Source of the DNA: Hyphococcus sp.
Lineage (GTDB): Bacteria > Pseudomonadota > Alphaproteobacteria > Caulobacterales > Parvularculaceae
DNA: 64,000 nucleotides
Assembly: GCA_028284345.1 (NCBI GenBank)
Contig: JANQRY010000003.1
Span: 434,001 to 498,000 of the forward strand
Reading direction: 5' to 3'
The position numbers and the translations under genes are program-made. The notes below the pieces were generated by a model. The model was not told where the DNA came from. It saw only the letters and a program-made list of their open reading frames with translations, and ran no database searches. Numbering within the stretch: the stretch's first letter is position 1; each line of letters starts with the position of its first letter. This document shows, piece by piece, positions 63,841 through 64,000 of this stretch.

Positions 63841-64000
63841 GTGGCGTTAGCTCCGAGACTGGAACTCAGGCAATCACAACAACTGGTGATGACGCCGCAA
63901 TTGCAGCAGGCGATCAAGCTGTTGCAATTGTCGAACCTCGAACTCGCTGAGTTTGTGGCCGAACAGCTTGAGGAAAATCCCTTCCTCGAAGCGGACGAAT
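63841..64000 (+). CDS. rpoN: RNA polymerase sigma-54 factor, 5' end only
   Basis: A GTG at 63841, four bases after AGGGGG, opens a frame running off the window. The first 53 residues include [19 protein letters not shown] and [17 protein letters not shown], the activator-responsive region I of sigma-54. The lptC-lptA-lptB-rpoN order is typical. The gene is cut by the window edge, not truncated. Confidence 0.95.
   Translation, partial: MALAPRLELRQSQQLVMTPQLQQAIKLLQLSNLELAEFVAEQLEENPFLEADE

Noticed and set aside
1-64000. CRISPR arrays, rRNA, tRNA, insertion sequences, phage genes
   Set aside because: No regular repeat-spacer series, tRNA cloverleaf, transposase or integrase was recognised; spacers are short throughout.

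Overview
The window is GC-rich and almost fully coding, and reads as the chromosome of a free-living alphaproteobacterium. Supporting gene order includes chvI-chvG next to a PTS EIIA-HPr pair, lptF-lptG-lptD-surA-pdxA-rsmA, lptC-lptA-lptB-rpoN, a CC0125/CC1285-type lipoprotein, a TIGR02301 protein and a bactofilin/M23 peptidase pair like that of stalked budding species. An exopolysaccharide locus of the XrtA/PEP-CTERM-associated type makes a Parvularculaceae- or Hyphomonadaceae-like organism the best guess. That placement is inference; no rRNA or tRNA gene was seen.

Layout. 0.1-4.3 kb: RND pump and its adaptor. 4.4-5.6 kb: a lone SIR2-like gene in a clearly AT-rich patch, the best candidate for acquired DNA. 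5.7-9.3 kb (minus strand): HPr, EIIA, ChvG, ChvI and a pterin dehydratase. 9.4-11.7 kb: an iron-type TonB receptor behind two Fur-box-like sites. 11.7-21.1 kb: AnmK-like kinase, TyrS, a giant AsmA-like protein, a 1-Cys peroxiredoxin, a DUF455 protein, then the M23 peptidase and bactofilin. 21.2-22.9 kb: a small membrane protein and a nitrilase.

22.8-36.2 kb: the exopolysaccharide locus. Nine genes on the minus strand (sugar transferase, Wza-type lipoprotein, Wzz-type protein, tyrosine kinase, beta-barrel, GspA-like ATPase, deacetylase, FemAB-like and glycosyltransferase) face one plus-strand gene that fuses a GT4 glycosyltransferase to a WalW-like deacetylase. All families are those named for exosortase-A systems, yet no exosortase, PEP-CTERM protein, flippase or polymerase is in the window. 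This is the most unusual region.

36.2-64 kb: fliO-fliP, chorismate mutase, a DksA-like protein, a two-module glutaredoxin-like protein, holC, DUF1499 and pepA; the LPS-export operon lptF-lptG-lptD with surA-pdxA-rsmA; a cupin, a lipoprotein, a sulfatase and an acyl-CoA ligase/thioesterase pair; an FAD oxidoreductase, SRAP, Nudix, pyrC, ygfZ-like, tag, a KAS III enzyme and RNase D; and finally lptC-lptA-lptB and the 5' end of rpoN. Five of the seven Lpt components (A, B, C, F, G) plus LptD are therefore here in two separate operons, sharing the window with a surface-polysaccharide locus and cell-shape genes, so much of the window builds the cell envelope.
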